Assembly (NCBI GenBank): GCA_017521805.1
Contig: JAFXDK010000034.1
Span: 1-62,607 of the forward strand
From: Ruminococcus sp.
Lineage (GTDB): Bacteria; Bacillota; Clostridia; Oscillospirales; Ruminococcaceae
Direction: 5' to 3'
DNA length: 62,607 bases
The notes below the pieces were generated by a model. It did not search any database. It had not been told where the DNA came from and saw only the letters and a list, made by a program, of their open reading frames with translations. The position numbers were made by a program, and so were the translations under genes. Numbering within the stretch: the stretch's first letter is position 1; each line of letters begins with the position of its first letter. This document shows positions 44,444 to 52,940 of the stretch, in pieces.

Positions 44444-44620
44444 ACGGCGGAGGATTTCTCCGCCGTTTGCGTAAACAAAAAAGAGCGGACATTATCCGCT
44501 CTGAGATTGTCGAAAAAACTGAATTTCGTACCAAAATTGCGGGCGGATAATATCCGTCTCTACACAGAATTACGATATATAGCCAATTCGTAGGGACACG
44601 GCGAGCCGTGTCCGTTCTGG
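44444..44620 (+). repeat. REP/BIME-like element, copy 3 (longest)
   Basis: Hairpins in order: ACGGCGGAG/CTCCGCCGT (44444-44466, which may terminate hom), AGAGCGGA/TCCGCTCT (44472-44492), GGGCGGATAATATCCGTCT with CTAC at 44560-44563, spacer ACGATATATAGCCAATTC, GTAG (44590-44593) and GGACACGGC/GCCGTGTCC (44594-44613). Relative to copy 1 it carries one extra hairpin between the spacer and the GGCGGAG hairpin. Confidence 0.85.
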
Positions 44621-44647
44621 TTATAATATTACGAAAGGAGAATCATA

Positions 44648-44920
44648 ATGCCAACACTGATATCATTAGCGGCATATGCCGTAATAAGCCTTATAGCATT
44701 TGTGATGTATTTCGCCGACAAGAAAAAGGCGCAGAAAAACAAATGGCGCATAAAAGAGGCAACCTTGCTCGGCTTCGGATTTTTCGGCGGAGCCATAGGT
44801 GCACTTCTTGCAATGAAAATATTCCGACACAAGACAAAGCACTGGTATTTCTGGGCAGTCAACATAATCGGCTTGATTTGGCAAATTGCCCTTGCAGTAT
44901 TCCTCTTTATAAAGTTTTAA
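44648..44920 (+). CDS. DUF1294 small membrane protein
   Basis: 90 residues with three hydrophobic helices. Family signatures: YFADKKKAQKNKWRIKEATL, FGFFGGAIGALLAMKIFRHK and TKHWYF. DUF1294 proteins are inner-membrane proteins of unknown function. RBS AAAGGAG precedes ATG. Its stop overlaps the pflA stop region on the other strand by 14 bases. Confidence 0.9.
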   Translation: MPTLISLAAYAVISLIAFVMYFADKKKAQKNKWRIKEATLLGFGFFGGAIGALLAMKIFRHKTKHWYFWAVNIIGLIWQIALAVFLFIKF

Positions 44921-45647
44921 GTCCCGATTTTATACCCGACATTATAATATCCCTTGCCTTTATTGCGCCCTCTTTTGACATGGGCGGAGTATGGGGCAGG
45001 GGATATTCTATACCCAATTCCTCATATTTTTTCCGCGCCATATCGTGATATGGTAGTACATCAAGGGCTTTAAAATTTGAAAGAGTTGAAAGGAATTCAC
45101 CAAGTCGGAACAATTCGTCCTCATCGTCAGTGAGATTAGGCACAACCACACGGCGAATCCATACAGGGATTTTTAAATCTCGTAAATGCTCCGCAAACCG
45201 CAGGATATTTTCATTTCCGATACCCGTCAGGGATTTATGATTTTCCGAATCCATATGCTTTATATCCAGCATAACAAGGTCGGTATATTTCAGAATTTCG
45301 TCTATTTTCTCAGTATTATCGGGATTGAATACTGCTCCCGAGGTATCAAGACAGGTGTGGATATTTTCTTTTTTTGCATCGCGAAAAAGTTCAAGGAGAA
45401 AATCAGGCTGAGCGAGAGGCTCACCGCCTGTAGCAGTTATACCGCCCGATTTCAGAAATTCCCTGCACTTGTCGTATTCAGTAAGAATATCTTTTACAGA
45501 CACTTCATTGCCTTTTTTAAATTCCCACGTATCAGGGTTGTGGCAGTACTGACAGCGAATAGGACATCCCTGAAAGAACACAACAAATCTCACGCCGGGG
45601 CCGTCAACAGTGCCGAAGCTTTCAGTGGAGTGAATATATCCTGTCAT
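44907..45647 (-). CDS. pflA: Pyruvate formate-lyase activating enzyme
   Basis: 246 residues, radical SAM. The cluster motif is CPIRCQYCHNPDTW (CxxxCxxC), with TATGGEPLAQPDF and DIKHMDSENHKSLTG further on. It installs the glycyl radical on pyruvate formate-lyase; pflB is not in the window. The ATG overlaps the cca stop (ATGA). Confidence 0.94.
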   Translation of the reverse strand: MTGYIHSTESFGTVDGPGVRFVVFFQGCPIRCQYCHNPDTWEFKKGNEVSVKDILTEYDKCREFLKSGGITATGGEPLAQPDFLLELFRDAKKENIHTCLDTSGAVFNPDNTEKIDEILKYTDLVMLDIKHMDSENHKSLTGIGNENILRFAEHLRDLKIPVWIRRVVVPNLTDDEDELFRLGEFLSTLSNFKALDVLPYHDMARKKYEELGIEYPLPHTPPMSKEGAIKARDIIMSGIKSGLKTL

Positions 45648-46975
45648 GGTTTCATCTCCTGTGCATATTTAAGAAGTGTATCACGGTCATTTGCCAGCAT
45701 TTCGTCCATAACAGCGTCAAGAAGATTGTTAAGGCATATACCGATATTTTTGCCGCTGTAGCCAAGATAGATGAGGTCATTTCCGTTAATTGCAAGCTGT
45801 GAAATGCTCATGCAGCTTTCCTCAGCAACAAGACGGCGAGCGATATCAGCAAAGCGGTTGAATTCGTCATTTTCCGCAAGAACAAAGCTGTGTTTTGCGC
45901 TGTTATCGGCTTTTTTCGCCTCTATGAGCATAAGGAATCCGTCAAGACCAATTTGATTTATAATGCGCTTTATCTGTTTTTCAGTTTCTATTTCGTCGCT
46001 GTGACGGTAAATGATTTCGTGGACAGTGTCAATGGTTTTATTGTCAAATTTAAGTCTTTGCAGGATGTTTTTTGCCATTTCCGCGCCGATTTGCGCATGA
46101 CCTTTGAAATGACCACGGCCATTTTCATCAAGTCTGTAAGCGGCAGGCTTTCCCACATCATGAAGAAGCATAGTAAGGCGGAGAATATTTTCGCCGTCAA
46201 TTCCCATTGGAACAGCATTAACAGCTCTTGCGGTATGTTCATATACATCGTATTTGTGGTATGGTGAGTGTTGGTCATGGTCAAAAGCAGGGATAAGTTC
46301 AGGGATAATCTGCCCGATGATATCGCGGTATTCCATAAGTACAGAAAGAGCATTTATGCCGCCTAAAAGCTTAACAAGCTCAACAGAAATACGCTCAACA
46401 GAAATATTATCAAGGCGATTTTTAAGAGCATGAATGGCATTTGATGTATTTTCCTCTATGGTAAATCCAAGTACAGAGGAGAAGCGTACAGCTCGGAGAA
46501 TCCGCAGAGCGTCCTCTGTAAAGCGTTCTTCGGGATTTCCAACACATCGGATAATTTTATTTTTAATATCATTTTCGCCGCCGAAATAATCGTATATATT
46601 ACCGTTTAAATCCATAGCAATAGCATTTATAGTGAAATCACGGCGCGCCAAATCCTCACGGAGACTGTCAGTAAAAACAACGCTGTCAGGGCGACGGGAA
46701 TCGGTATATTCACCGTCAATACGGAATGTGGTAATTTCAAAAGGCTCATTGTTTAGAAGAACGGTTACAGTTCCATGCTTTATACCTGTAGGAATAACTT
46801 TCTGTTGTGAAAAGACCTCAATTATCTGTTCAGGCAGAGCGTCGGTAGTTATGTCGTAATCGTGCATGGGGATACCCATAAGCATATCGCGCACACAGCC
46901 GCCTACGATATAAGCCGAAAAACCTGCATTTTCAAGAGCCGACAGAATGAATCGGCAGTTGTTTTCAATTATCAT
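45644..46975 (-). CDS. cca: CCA tRNA nucleotidyltransferase with HD domain
   Basis: 443 residues. Class II head: AYIVGGCVRDMLMGIPMHDYDITTDAL (quoted pieces GGCVRDMLMG and DYDITTDA hold the catalytic Asp pair), RRPDSVVFTDSLREDLARRDF, and the neck RILRAVRFSS. A C-terminal HD domain with MLLHDVGKPAAYR follows, as in E. coli-type enzymes with phosphatase-like activity. Completes or repairs tRNA 3' CCA ends. RBS AAGGAG and a promoter are upstream. Confidence 0.93.
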   Translation of the reverse strand: MIIENNCRFILSALENAGFSAYIVGGCVRDMLMGIPMHDYDITTDALPEQIIEVFSQQKVIPTGIKHGTVTVLLNNEPFEITTFRIDGEYTDSRRPDSVVFTDSLREDLARRDFTINAIAMDLNGNIYDYFGGENDIKNKIIRCVGNPEERFTEDALRILRAVRFSSVLGFTIEENTSNAIHALKNRLDNISVERISVELVKLLGGINALSVLMEYRDIIGQIIPELIPAFDHDQHSPYHKYDVYEHTARAVNAVPMGIDGENILRLTMLLHDVGKPAAYRLDENGRGHFKGHAQIGAEMAKNILQRLKFDNKTIDTVHEIIYRHSDEIETEKQIKRIINQIGLDGFLMLIEAKKADNSAKHSFVLAENDEFNRFADIARRLVAEESCMSISQLAINGNDLIYLGYSGKNIGICLNNLLDAVMDEMLANDRDTLLKYAQEMKP

Positions 46976-47003
46976 ATTAACTCCTTATAAGGTTATTATC
47001 TCT

Positions 47004-47032
47004 ATTATACACCATTTTCCGCAGAATTGCAA
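47004..47032 (-). promoter_or_regulatory. Promoter of cca-pflA
   Basis: Minus strand TTGCAA (47032-47027), 17 bases, TATAAT (47009-47004), 29 bases before the cca start. Confidence 0.75.
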
Positions 47033-47069
47033 CTATTGATGAAAAATAGGGAATATTGACGAAAAACAG

Positions 47070-47154
47070 TTGACCGAATCGAGAATATATGATATAATAT
47101 AGAAAATATTATTGCTCCACCAACTAATGCTTGAAGAATTAGCAGGTAGAGCAA
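47070..47154 (+). promoter_or_regulatory. Promoter and 5' leader hairpin of the dCMP deaminase gene
   Basis: TTGACC (47070-47075), 17 bases, TATAAT (47093-47098). Near the start of the transcript TTGCTC (47112-47117) pairs with GAGCAA (47149-47154), and inside it ACC with GGT and TAAT with ATTA, giving one long leader hairpin ahead of the RBS. Confidence 0.65.
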
Positions 47155-47175
47155 TTAGATATCGAGGTGTTACCG

Positions 47176-47658
47176 ATGAAAAGAACGGATTATATAGGCT
47201 GGGACGAATATTTTATGGGAATCGCCATATTTTCGGCTCAGAGAAGCAAGGATAACAATACACAGGTAGGAGCTTGTATTGTCAACGATGAAAAAAAGAT
47301 TGTTGCAGTGGGATATAATGGTATGCCTACAGGCTGTAACGATGACGAAATGCCGTGGGAGCGAGAGGGTGAAACATCACTTGACACGAAATATCCCTTT
47401 GTATGTCACGCGGAGCTCAATGCAATACTCAACAGGAATTCCGCAAATTTAAAGGGCTGTACGTTATATGTCACACTGTTTCCCTGTAATGAGTGTGCAA
47501 AAGCAATAATACAATCGGGGATAAAAAAAGTTATATACAAGAGCAATAAGTATGCCGATAGTGAAAGCACCAAAGCCGCCGCGCTGCTTTTCAGAAAATG
47601 CGGAGTAAAGTGTGTGGAATATACGTCGTCATTAAAAACAATTACACTTGAATTATAA
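47176..47658 (+). CDS. Deoxycytidylate (dCMP) deaminase
   Basis: 160 residues. Zn-site motifs are CHAELNAI (His-Ala-Glu) and [12 protein letters not shown] (PCxxC), with [16 protein letters not shown] as substrate loop. Converts dCMP to dUMP, the substrate of the ThyX encoded at 27 kb. Start ATG 47176, six bases after GAGGTG. Also annotated ComEB-like in clostridia. Confidence 0.92.
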   Translation: MKRTDYIGWDEYFMGIAIFSAQRSKDNNTQVGACIVNDEKKIVAVGYNGMPTGCNDDEMPWEREGETSLDTKYPFVCHAELNAILNRNSANLKGCTLYVTLFPCNECAKAIIQSGIKKVIYKSNKYADSESTKAAALLFRKCGVKCVEYTSSLKTITLEL

Positions 47659-47813
47659 TACCAACTCCCGAAACAACAGTAGACAAATCTGACAGCATGA
47701 ATGGAATCAACATCCGTAATATCGGAATTGACAGAGCATGGTTAAATATCGGACTAATGAATCTGGTTTATAATCTGCAAAGATATGAATTTTTAAAACG
47801 GGATTCCGTATAG
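47658..47813 (+). pseudogene. C-terminal remnant of a transposase
   Basis: An open frame with no start of its own encodes about 51 residues ending GIDRAWLNIGLMNLVYNLQR YEFLKRDSV and a stop. The helix R-A-x-x-x-I-G-x-x-N-L-x-Y-N is typical of the C-terminus of DDE transposases of the IS1182/IS5 type. The rest of the element is gone; the dCMP deaminase stop lies just upstream. Family identity is by eye only. Confidence 0.55.
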
Positions 47814-47878
47814 TACGTGATAGCTATATCCTTTTGCCTATAATACGGCAAAAATACAACAAATTAACCTACATATTA

Positions 47879-47920
47879 GCCGCTTTTTCAGGTGTTCAAC
47901 TGAATAAGCGGCATTTATTT
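47879..47920 (+). terminator. Terminator-like hairpin
   Basis: GCCGCTTTTTCAG (47879-47891) with CTGAATAAGCGGC (47900-47912), one mismatch, followed by a T-rich tail. Probably ends transcription from the dCMP deaminase gene. Confidence 0.6.
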
Positions 47921-48055
47921 TGATTGAGTACGTTTTTCTTTGATTTTTATGGGGTTATTAGAGTTGTCCTAAAGCTAATGGTTTACAAAATATGTTGAAT
48001 TACTACAAAATAAATACATATCATTTATGCACAATGCTAAATTTTTCCATTTCTA

Positions 48056-48130
48056 TTGACAAATAGATGCAACTGTTATATACTGTATATATAACAGTTA
48101 AATAGTTATAAACACTGTATAACAGTTATT
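48056..48130 (+). promoter_or_regulatory. Promoter and operator of the GntR-ABC operon
   Basis: TTGACA (48056-48061), 17 bases, TATACT (48079-48084). Over and after it are AACTGTTATA (48071-48080) inverted to TATAACAGTT (48090-48099) and a third TATAACAGTTA copy at about 48119. An operator overlapping -10 and start suggests repression by the GntR protein encoded next. Confidence 0.75.
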
Positions 48131-48162
48131 CGTAAATTTAAGGGGAAAGTTGGAGGTGTACA

Positions 48163-48534
48163 ATGAAAATTTATCAGAATTCAAACGAGCCTATCTACAA
48201 ACAGATAGCGGCACAGCTTCGGGAGCAGATACTCTCAGGGCAGTTAAAAGCTGGAGAGCCTCTGCCGTCAATTCGCGTATTGGCGCAGAATCTTAAAATC
48301 AGCGTTATTACTACTATGAAAGCCTACGAGGAATTAACCGCTGAGGGACTTGTAACAGCTACAAAGGGCAAGGGCTATTTCGTAAACTCACAGGACGAAA
48401 AAATGCTCACGGAACAGCAAATGCGTAATCTTGAAGACGGTCTGACAGATGCTATAAATGCTGCAAAAATAATGGGTTATGATGTAGAGCAGGTCTGCGA
48501 GTTTTTGCGGACGCTCTGGTATATGGAATATTGA
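48163..48534 (+). CDS. GntR-family regulator, YtrA subfamily
   Basis: 123 residues. Winged helix (about 1-75) with PIYKQIAAQLREQILSGQL, PSIRVLAQNLKISVITTMKAYEEL (longest piece shortened), and GLVTATKGKGYFV; then a short helical C-terminus (about 45 residues), the hallmark of YtrA-type repressors that control the ABC exporter operon they head. The operator repeats upstream fit autoregulation. RBS GGAGGTG. Confidence 0.92.
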   Translation: MKIYQNSNEPIYKQIAAQLREQILSGQLKAGEPLPSIRVLAQNLKISVITTMKAYEELTAEGLVTATKGKGYFVNSQDEKMLTEQQMRNLEDGLTDAINAAKIMGYDVEQVCEFLRTLWYMEY

Positions 48535-48549
48535 AAGGAAGTTTAAATT

Positions 48550-49437
48550 ATGGAAAATGTATTAAAAATAAACGAAATCACAAAGAAATACAAAGGATTT
48601 TCTCTCGGACCTGTTGACATTGAAATTCCCTGCGGATTTTCAACAGCTCTTATCGGTGCAAATGGTGCAGGTAAAACTACTTTAATTGACGTAGTATGCG
48701 GAGTTACAGGCAAAAGCGGCGGCGAGTGCGTATACTTCGGGGATAAAACGGATATCGACGACAGCGAGTTGAGAAATCGTATCGGCTACTGTTCATCAAT
48801 GAATTTTTTCCCTCTCTCTTGGGATTTGAAAACCATTGCAGAGGCTATGGAAATCGGCTTTGACAACTTTGACAGAAACAGATTCAAGGATATGTGCAAG
48901 CGTTTCAAGCTTGAAGACCCCACTGCAAAAAAGACAAAGAAGCTTATGAAGCTTTCCGACGGCAACAAGATGAGAACATACCTTGCGGCTGTCCTTGCAA
49001 GAAATACGGAGCTTCTGGTACTTGATGAGCCTGCATCCTCCCTTGACCCTCTTGCCCGTGATGTGCTCTGCGAAATTTTCAGAGAATATCTTGCAGAGGG
49101 TGACGGTAATCGTTCAATTATTTTCTCAACCCACAATATTGCCGATATGGAATATGCTACGGACTATGCTGTATTTATGGCAGGGGGAAAGGTCATAGAA
49201 CAGGGATTCGTTGAGGATTTAAAGGAGAAATACATTCTCGTTCACGGCGAGGCAGACAAGTGCGAAAAGGCAAAGCCATATATGCTTTCCTGCACATCTA
49301 ACAGCATGAATTTCGAGGGAATTGCTCTTGCAGAAAATCTTGTGAAGCTCACACAGCTTGACACAGCCGTTGAAAAGCCGAATCTCCAGCAGTTAAGCGT
49401 TGGTATTCTCAGAAAGGCGGAGGCAGATGAAAAATAA
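48550..49437 (+). CDS. ABC transporter ATP-binding protein
   Basis: 295 residues. Walker A GANGAGKTT, a signature motif that reads LSDGNKMR instead of LSGGQ (common in ABC-2 exporters), Walker B LLVLDEPASSLDP, His-loop STHNIADME. The C-terminal 65 residues form an accessory domain. Works with the two membrane genes that follow, probably exporting a peptide, antibiotic or lipid, as in YtrA-controlled bacitracin/cell-wall-stress systems. Confidence 0.92.
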   Translation: MENVLKINEITKKYKGFSLGPVDIEIPCGFSTALIGANGAGKTTLIDVVCGVTGKSGGECVYFGDKTDIDDSELRNRIGYCSSMNFFPLSWDLKTIAEAMEIGFDNFDRNRFKDMCKRFKLEDPTAKKTKKLMKLSDGNKMRTYLAAVLARNTELLVLDEPASSLDPLARDVLCEIFREYLAEGDGNRSIIFSTHNIADMEYATDYAVFMAGGKVIEQGFVEDLKEKYILVHGEADKCEKAKPYMLSCTSNSMNFEGIALAENLVKLTQLDTAVEKPNLQQLSVGILRKAEADEK

Positions 49438-50065
49438 CAGTACAAGTCTTTCACAGGCTTTTAAGCTTTATACGGGAACAAATGTTGTAAAGTTTACTCT
49501 GAAATGGGTAATATACGATATTATTTTCATCCTTTTCTTCAGCTTGGTTTGTGGAAGTGTCGATGCAAAAAGGGTTATGCATTGTTATTTTAGTATTATA
49601 TCGTTTTTGTCATCAGGTTTGACAATATTCCGTACATACAATTCTAAAATAAGCGGAGCAGTTTTCAGGACAGTAAAGGATAGTATCAGAATGTATCAGA
49701 AATATCATCTGACTTCAACATTATCGGGAATAACCATAATAGTATTGACGAATTTGTTTTTGGCTGTATTCTTTTCATCTGTAACAGCAGCCATTACTAT
49801 TTGTCTTTTTATCCTGTTTATAAGAGCGTTGGCAAACATATTCTGCATAATTAAGCGTGACGTAGTAAGAACCACAGTACTTTTAATCACAGTACTTCCT
49901 GCAATGATTAGCTTATTGATTTTTGCTTCGCTTATAGAAGATGAACATATTAAACTTGAATTAGGAACTATACGTATTATACTCGCAGTTTCTGCGACAG
50001 TAATATTTGTTGTATCAGAAATAATCGTGCTGAAACATTTCAGAAAAAACTGGTATAGGGATTGA
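49427..50065 (+). CDS. ABC-type membrane subunit (hypothetical)
   Basis: 212 residues with about six hydrophobic helices (for example WVIYDIIFILFFSLVCG, ITICLFILFIRALANIFC). No motif beyond position in the operon. Start ATG 49427 with GCGGAGGC; it overlaps the ATPase gene by 11 bases, so the two are coupled. Likely permease partner of the ATPase. Confidence 0.78.
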   Translation: MKNNSTSLSQAFKLYTGTNVVKFTLKWVIYDIIFILFFSLVCGSVDAKRVMHCYFSIISFLSSGLTIFRTYNSKISGAVFRTVKDSIRMYQKYHLTSTLSGITIIVLTNLFLAVFFSSVTAAITICLFILFIRALANIFCIIKRDVVRTTVLLITVLPAMISLLIFASLIEDEHIKLELGTIRIILAVSATVIFVVSEIIVLKHFRKNWYRD

Positions 50066-50075
50066 GGTAGATTTT

Positions 50076-50756
50076 ATGAAAGACTTTTTTAGGGCATATA
50101 AGCTTTATTTTAAAGCATCATTCAGCCCGATACTTGTAGGCTTTGGCATGTTTTTTCTTGCAATTATCGGCTTAGCATTGATATTTGCAGGTGCAAAATT
50201 AACAGATGATGATTATATGAGTATGATTGGCTTGATAGGAATGGTAAATGTATTTCAGGTTTTATGGTTAATCTGGGGTAAAACTACAATAACCACTAAT
50301 AAATTCTTTTTCTCTGCCAATTGCAATAAAGCTTTATTTACAACAGCACCAATTGCGGCGGTATTGACAGTAGAAATGATTTGCAGTATTATATTGATGA
50401 TAATTTCGTATTTTGCTCTTGAAAGCTCTGCAATGCCTGATGTTATACTTATTCTTGCGTTTAATATGGTATTTTCATGCTTTACTATATCAATGGCAAG
50501 AATGCCGAAAATGGCTATTCCATTCATAATATGTTATATGGCACTGTTTTCTCAGCCTGTTATATTCAATCATGATTGTTTTAAGGGGATAAAGGGCTTC
50601 GGCTTTGAACTTCCACAAGCTGTTTTAATATCAGCAGTTATGCTTATAGCAGGAATCAGCCTGAATATTTTTATTCTGAATATATGGTGGAAGAAATCGG
50701 GCAGAAACTTTAAATTTGTACCACAAAACAATGCACTTGTATTTGGGAATAAATAA
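50076..50756 (+). CDS. ABC-type membrane subunit 2 (hypothetical)
   Basis: 226 residues, six predicted helices, Lys-rich ends, ten bases after the previous gene. The pattern of helices resembles the ABC-2 type permeases that pair with GntR/YtrA operons. It probably forms a heterodimeric membrane part with the preceding protein. Substrate unknown. Confidence 0.75.
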   Translation: MKDFFRAYKLYFKASFSPILVGFGMFFLAIIGLALIFAGAKLTDDDYMSMIGLIGMVNVFQVLWLIWGKTTITTNKFFFSANCNKALFTTAPIAAVLTVEMICSIILMIISYFALESSAMPDVILILAFNMVFSCFTISMARMPKMAIPFIICYMALFSQPVIFNHDCFKGIKGFGFELPQAVLISAVMLIAGISLNIFILNIWWKKSGRNFKFVPQNNALVFGNK

Positions 50757-50773
50757 TACTAAAACATTCTTCC

Positions 50774-50802
50774 TTGACTGAAATTCCGTTTTATGTTATA
50801 CT
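50774..50802 (+). promoter_or_regulatory. Promoter of the YitT gene
   Basis: TTGACT (50774-50779), 17 bases, TATACT (50797-50802), 46 bases before the start codon. Confidence 0.75.
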
Positions 50803-50847
50803 TATATAAGAAAGTTATATACTAAAACGGATTTCAAGGAGGACGCA

Positions 50848-51729
50848 ATGACAAACAAAATCAAAGATATACTCAATCAGCTTGACTGGAAAAATTTTAT
50901 CATACTTCTTGTTGCAGGCTGTATCAACGCATTCGGTGTAACAGTATTTTTAGCTCCCGTAAAGCTCTACGACAGCGGCATTTCGGGTACTTCAATGCTC
51001 TTTTCACAGCTTACATCGGGGAAAGTATCGCTGTCAATATTCCTCATTCTACTCAATATACCACTGTTTCTGTTCGGACTTAAAAAGCAGGGCAGGGCAT
51101 TTACAATATACTCCCTCTTTGCCGTTGCGGTGTATTCAATCGCGGCATGGCTTATAACGGACGTACTCCCCATAGACGTAGCAACAGCCTCGCCTCTTGC
51201 GGAACAGGATTTGCTTTTGTGTGCGCTGTTCGGCGGTATAATCTCAGGTGTGGGAAGCGGTCTGACAATACGTTTCGGTGGAGCAATCGACGGAATTGAA
51301 GTAATGTCGGTTATCTTTGCGAAAAAGCTGGGAATCACCGTAGGTACATTTGTTATGATATATAACGTAATATTGTATATTTTATGCGGATTTGTCATGG
51401 GAAGCTGGATTCTTCCCCTTTACTCCATTGTTACATATATGGCGGCGCTTAAAACCGTTGACTTCATTGTCGAGGGTATTGACCGTTCAAAAGGAGTTAT
51501 GATTATCACCGAAAATCCCACAGAGGTTGCGGAAATCCTTATGACTACCTTTGAGACAGGCGCGACGATTATGCCGGCTATGGGCGGATACTCCAAGGCT
51601 GAAAAGCATGTTGTATATTTCATCGTGAACCGTTTTCAGATTTCGAGAATGAGAACACTTGTTCATGCCGTTGACCCTAAGGCATATATGACAATTACAG
51701 AAGTTGCTGACGTTTTTACAAGTGTGTAA
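50848..51729 (+). CDS. YitT family membrane protein (DUF2179)
   Basis: 293 residues: five to six hydrophobic helices, with GCINAFGVTVFLAPVKLYDSG and RFGGAIDGIEVMSVIFAKK, followed by a soluble C-terminal DUF2179 domain (about 220-290; ITENPTEVAEILM, GATIMPAMGGYSKAEK). Members are broadly conserved in Firmicutes; a transport or sensing role is suspected but unproven. Followed by a tyrosine recombinase gene after 14 bases, so both may be cotranscribed. Confidence 0.9.
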   Translation: MTNKIKDILNQLDWKNFIILLVAGCINAFGVTVFLAPVKLYDSGISGTSMLFSQLTSGKVSLSIFLILLNIPLFLFGLKKQGRAFTIYSLFAVAVYSIAAWLITDVLPIDVATASPLAEQDLLLCALFGGIISGVGSGLTIRFGGAIDGIEVMSVIFAKKLGITVGTFVMIYNVILYILCGFVMGSWILPLYSIVTYMAALKTVDFIVEGIDRSKGVMIITENPTEVAEILMTTFETGATIMPAMGGYSKAEKHVVYFIVNRFQISRMRTLVHAVDPKAYMTITEVADVFTSV

Positions 51730-51743
51730 TTCAGGTGATGCAA

Positions 51744-52733
51744 ATGAACAAATACAACAACGACAAAAATCCCGAATTCCTAAACGATTATCTTGTACAT
51801 ATGAAAGTTGTAAAAATGCTTTCGGAGCGTACAATTGAGGAATATTATATTGATATACGGCTTTTTCTCAAATTCTATAAAAGCAGTTCGGGCATTTCAG
51901 ATATGGCGGTGGAGGATATAGATATTTCCTCCATGACTGTGGAGGATTTGCGGAAAATTACGGTATCGGATATATACAGCTTTATTTTCTATGCCGCTGA
52001 TGAGCGGAATAATGCGGACAAGGCGCGATACAGGAAAATATCGGCTTTACGAAGTTTTTTTAAGTATCTGACCAAAACAACTCATTTGCTTAAAGAAGAT
52101 CCCACAAAGGATATTGAAGTCCCCGTGCCGAAAAAATCCCTGCCGAAGTTTTTATCCCTTGATGAAAGTTTGCGGCTGCTGAGCAGTTCAGACGACGGGG
52201 AATCCGTAAGGGATTACTGCATACTTACTCTTTTCCTCAACTGCGGCATGCGACTGAGCGAGCTTATAGGCATAAATATATCCCATATTGACTTCACAGA
52301 GGCGCGAATGAAAGTTCTGGGAAAGGGAAATAAGGAACGCATGGTGTATCTGAATACCGCCTGTATGGACGCAATAAACCGCTATCTTGCCATAAGAGGA
52401 CAGAACGAAAAGGCAGCCGATGAGCCTGCACTTTTCATCAGCAACAGAAACAAGCGCATTTCAAAGCGCCGTGTACAGCAGATAGTAGAGGATGCAATTG
52501 AAGCGGCTGGGCTTGGCGGTAAGGGTATAACCACCCATAAACTGAGGCACACAGCGGCAACATTGATGTATCAATACGGCGATGCAGATGTGCTGACATT
52601 AAAGGAGCTTCTGGGCCACGCAAATATAGCAACAACGGAGATATACACCCATTTGTCCAATGAAAGCGTAAGAAATGCCATTGACAGCAATCCTCTTGCA
52701 AAAGTAAAACAAACGAAAAAAAGCTCCGAGTAA
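51744..52733 (+). CDS. Tyrosine recombinase, XerC/XerD type
   Basis: 329 residues. N-terminal SAM-like domain and catalytic domain with Arg in CGMRLSEL, Lys in GKGNKERM, the HKLRHTAATLMY block (His-x-x-Arg), LGHANIATTEIYTH with the second His and the nucleophile Tyr. It is the length of chromosome-dimer-resolving XerC/D; integrase activity for a mobile element is an alternative, but no element borders are evident. Start at ATG 51744, four bases after CAGGTGAT. Confidence 0.85.
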   Translation: MNKYNNDKNPEFLNDYLVHMKVVKMLSERTIEEYYIDIRLFLKFYKSSSGISDMAVEDIDISSMTVEDLRKITVSDIYSFIFYAADERNNADKARYRKISALRSFFKYLTKTTHLLKEDPTKDIEVPVPKKSLPKFLSLDESLRLLSSSDDGESVRDYCILTLFLNCGMRLSELIGINISHIDFTEARMKVLGKGNKERMVYLNTACMDAINRYLAIRGQNEKAADEPALFISNRNKRISKRRVQQIVEDAIEAAGLGGKGITTHKLRHTAATLMYQYGDADVLTLKELLGHANIATTEIYTHLSNESVRNAIDSNPLAKVKQTKKSSE

Positions 52734-52750
52734 AAATCGGAGCTTTTATT
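52721..52750 (+). terminator. Terminator spanning the recombinase stop codon
   Basis: 9-bp perfect stem AAGCTCCGA (52721-52729) with TCGGAGCTT (52737-52745), T-rich tail; the stop codon TAA lies in the loop. Confidence 0.8.
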
Positions 52751-52785
52751 TATCTGTTGAGAAACTACGAAAGACCACAAATGAT

Positions 52786-52900
52786 GGGATGCTAAAGGGC
52801 GAAGCCCTTTAGCAGAGTCCAGAGACAGCGTCTCTGGTGGGTGAAGGGCAAAGCCCTGCATAGCGTTCAAGCGCTCTGCAAGAGAGAGCGTCCCCTAAAT
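52786..52900 (-). repeat. Mosaic hairpin repeat, copy B (inverted to copy A)
   Basis: Perfect hairpins CTAAAGGGC/GCCCTTTAG (52792-52812) and CCAGAGAC/GTCTCTGG (52819-52837), then AGGGCAAAGCCCT, then the same AGCGTTCAAGCGCTCT stretch and GGGGACGCTCT arm seen at 158-330. Two modules present in copy A are missing here. Confidence 0.85.
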
Positions 52901-52940
52901 TAATGCATTCAGTTGATTTTTTTCGTATCAGGAATTCCTA

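Larger units (their letters stand above)
47814..48162 (+). other. Intergenic stretch between the transposase remnant and the GntR gene
   Basis: No coding sequence seen. It contains a hairpin TTTTGCC/GGCAAAA (about 47832-47853), a terminator-like hairpin (47879-47912) and the promoter/operator of the GntR-ABC operon (48056-48130). Confidence 0.6.

Noticed and set aside
47112-47160. A possible tRNA-like piece (AGCAGGTAGAGCA resembles a D arm, and CACCA occurs nearby).
   Set aside because: No acceptor stem, anticodon arm or T-loop (GTTCGAATC) can be fitted; the segment folds better as one leader hairpin.
51744-52733. The tyrosine recombinase as integrase of a prophage or integrative element.
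   Set aside because: No phage or conjugation genes and no att-like duplication near it; the length and motifs suit XerC/D.
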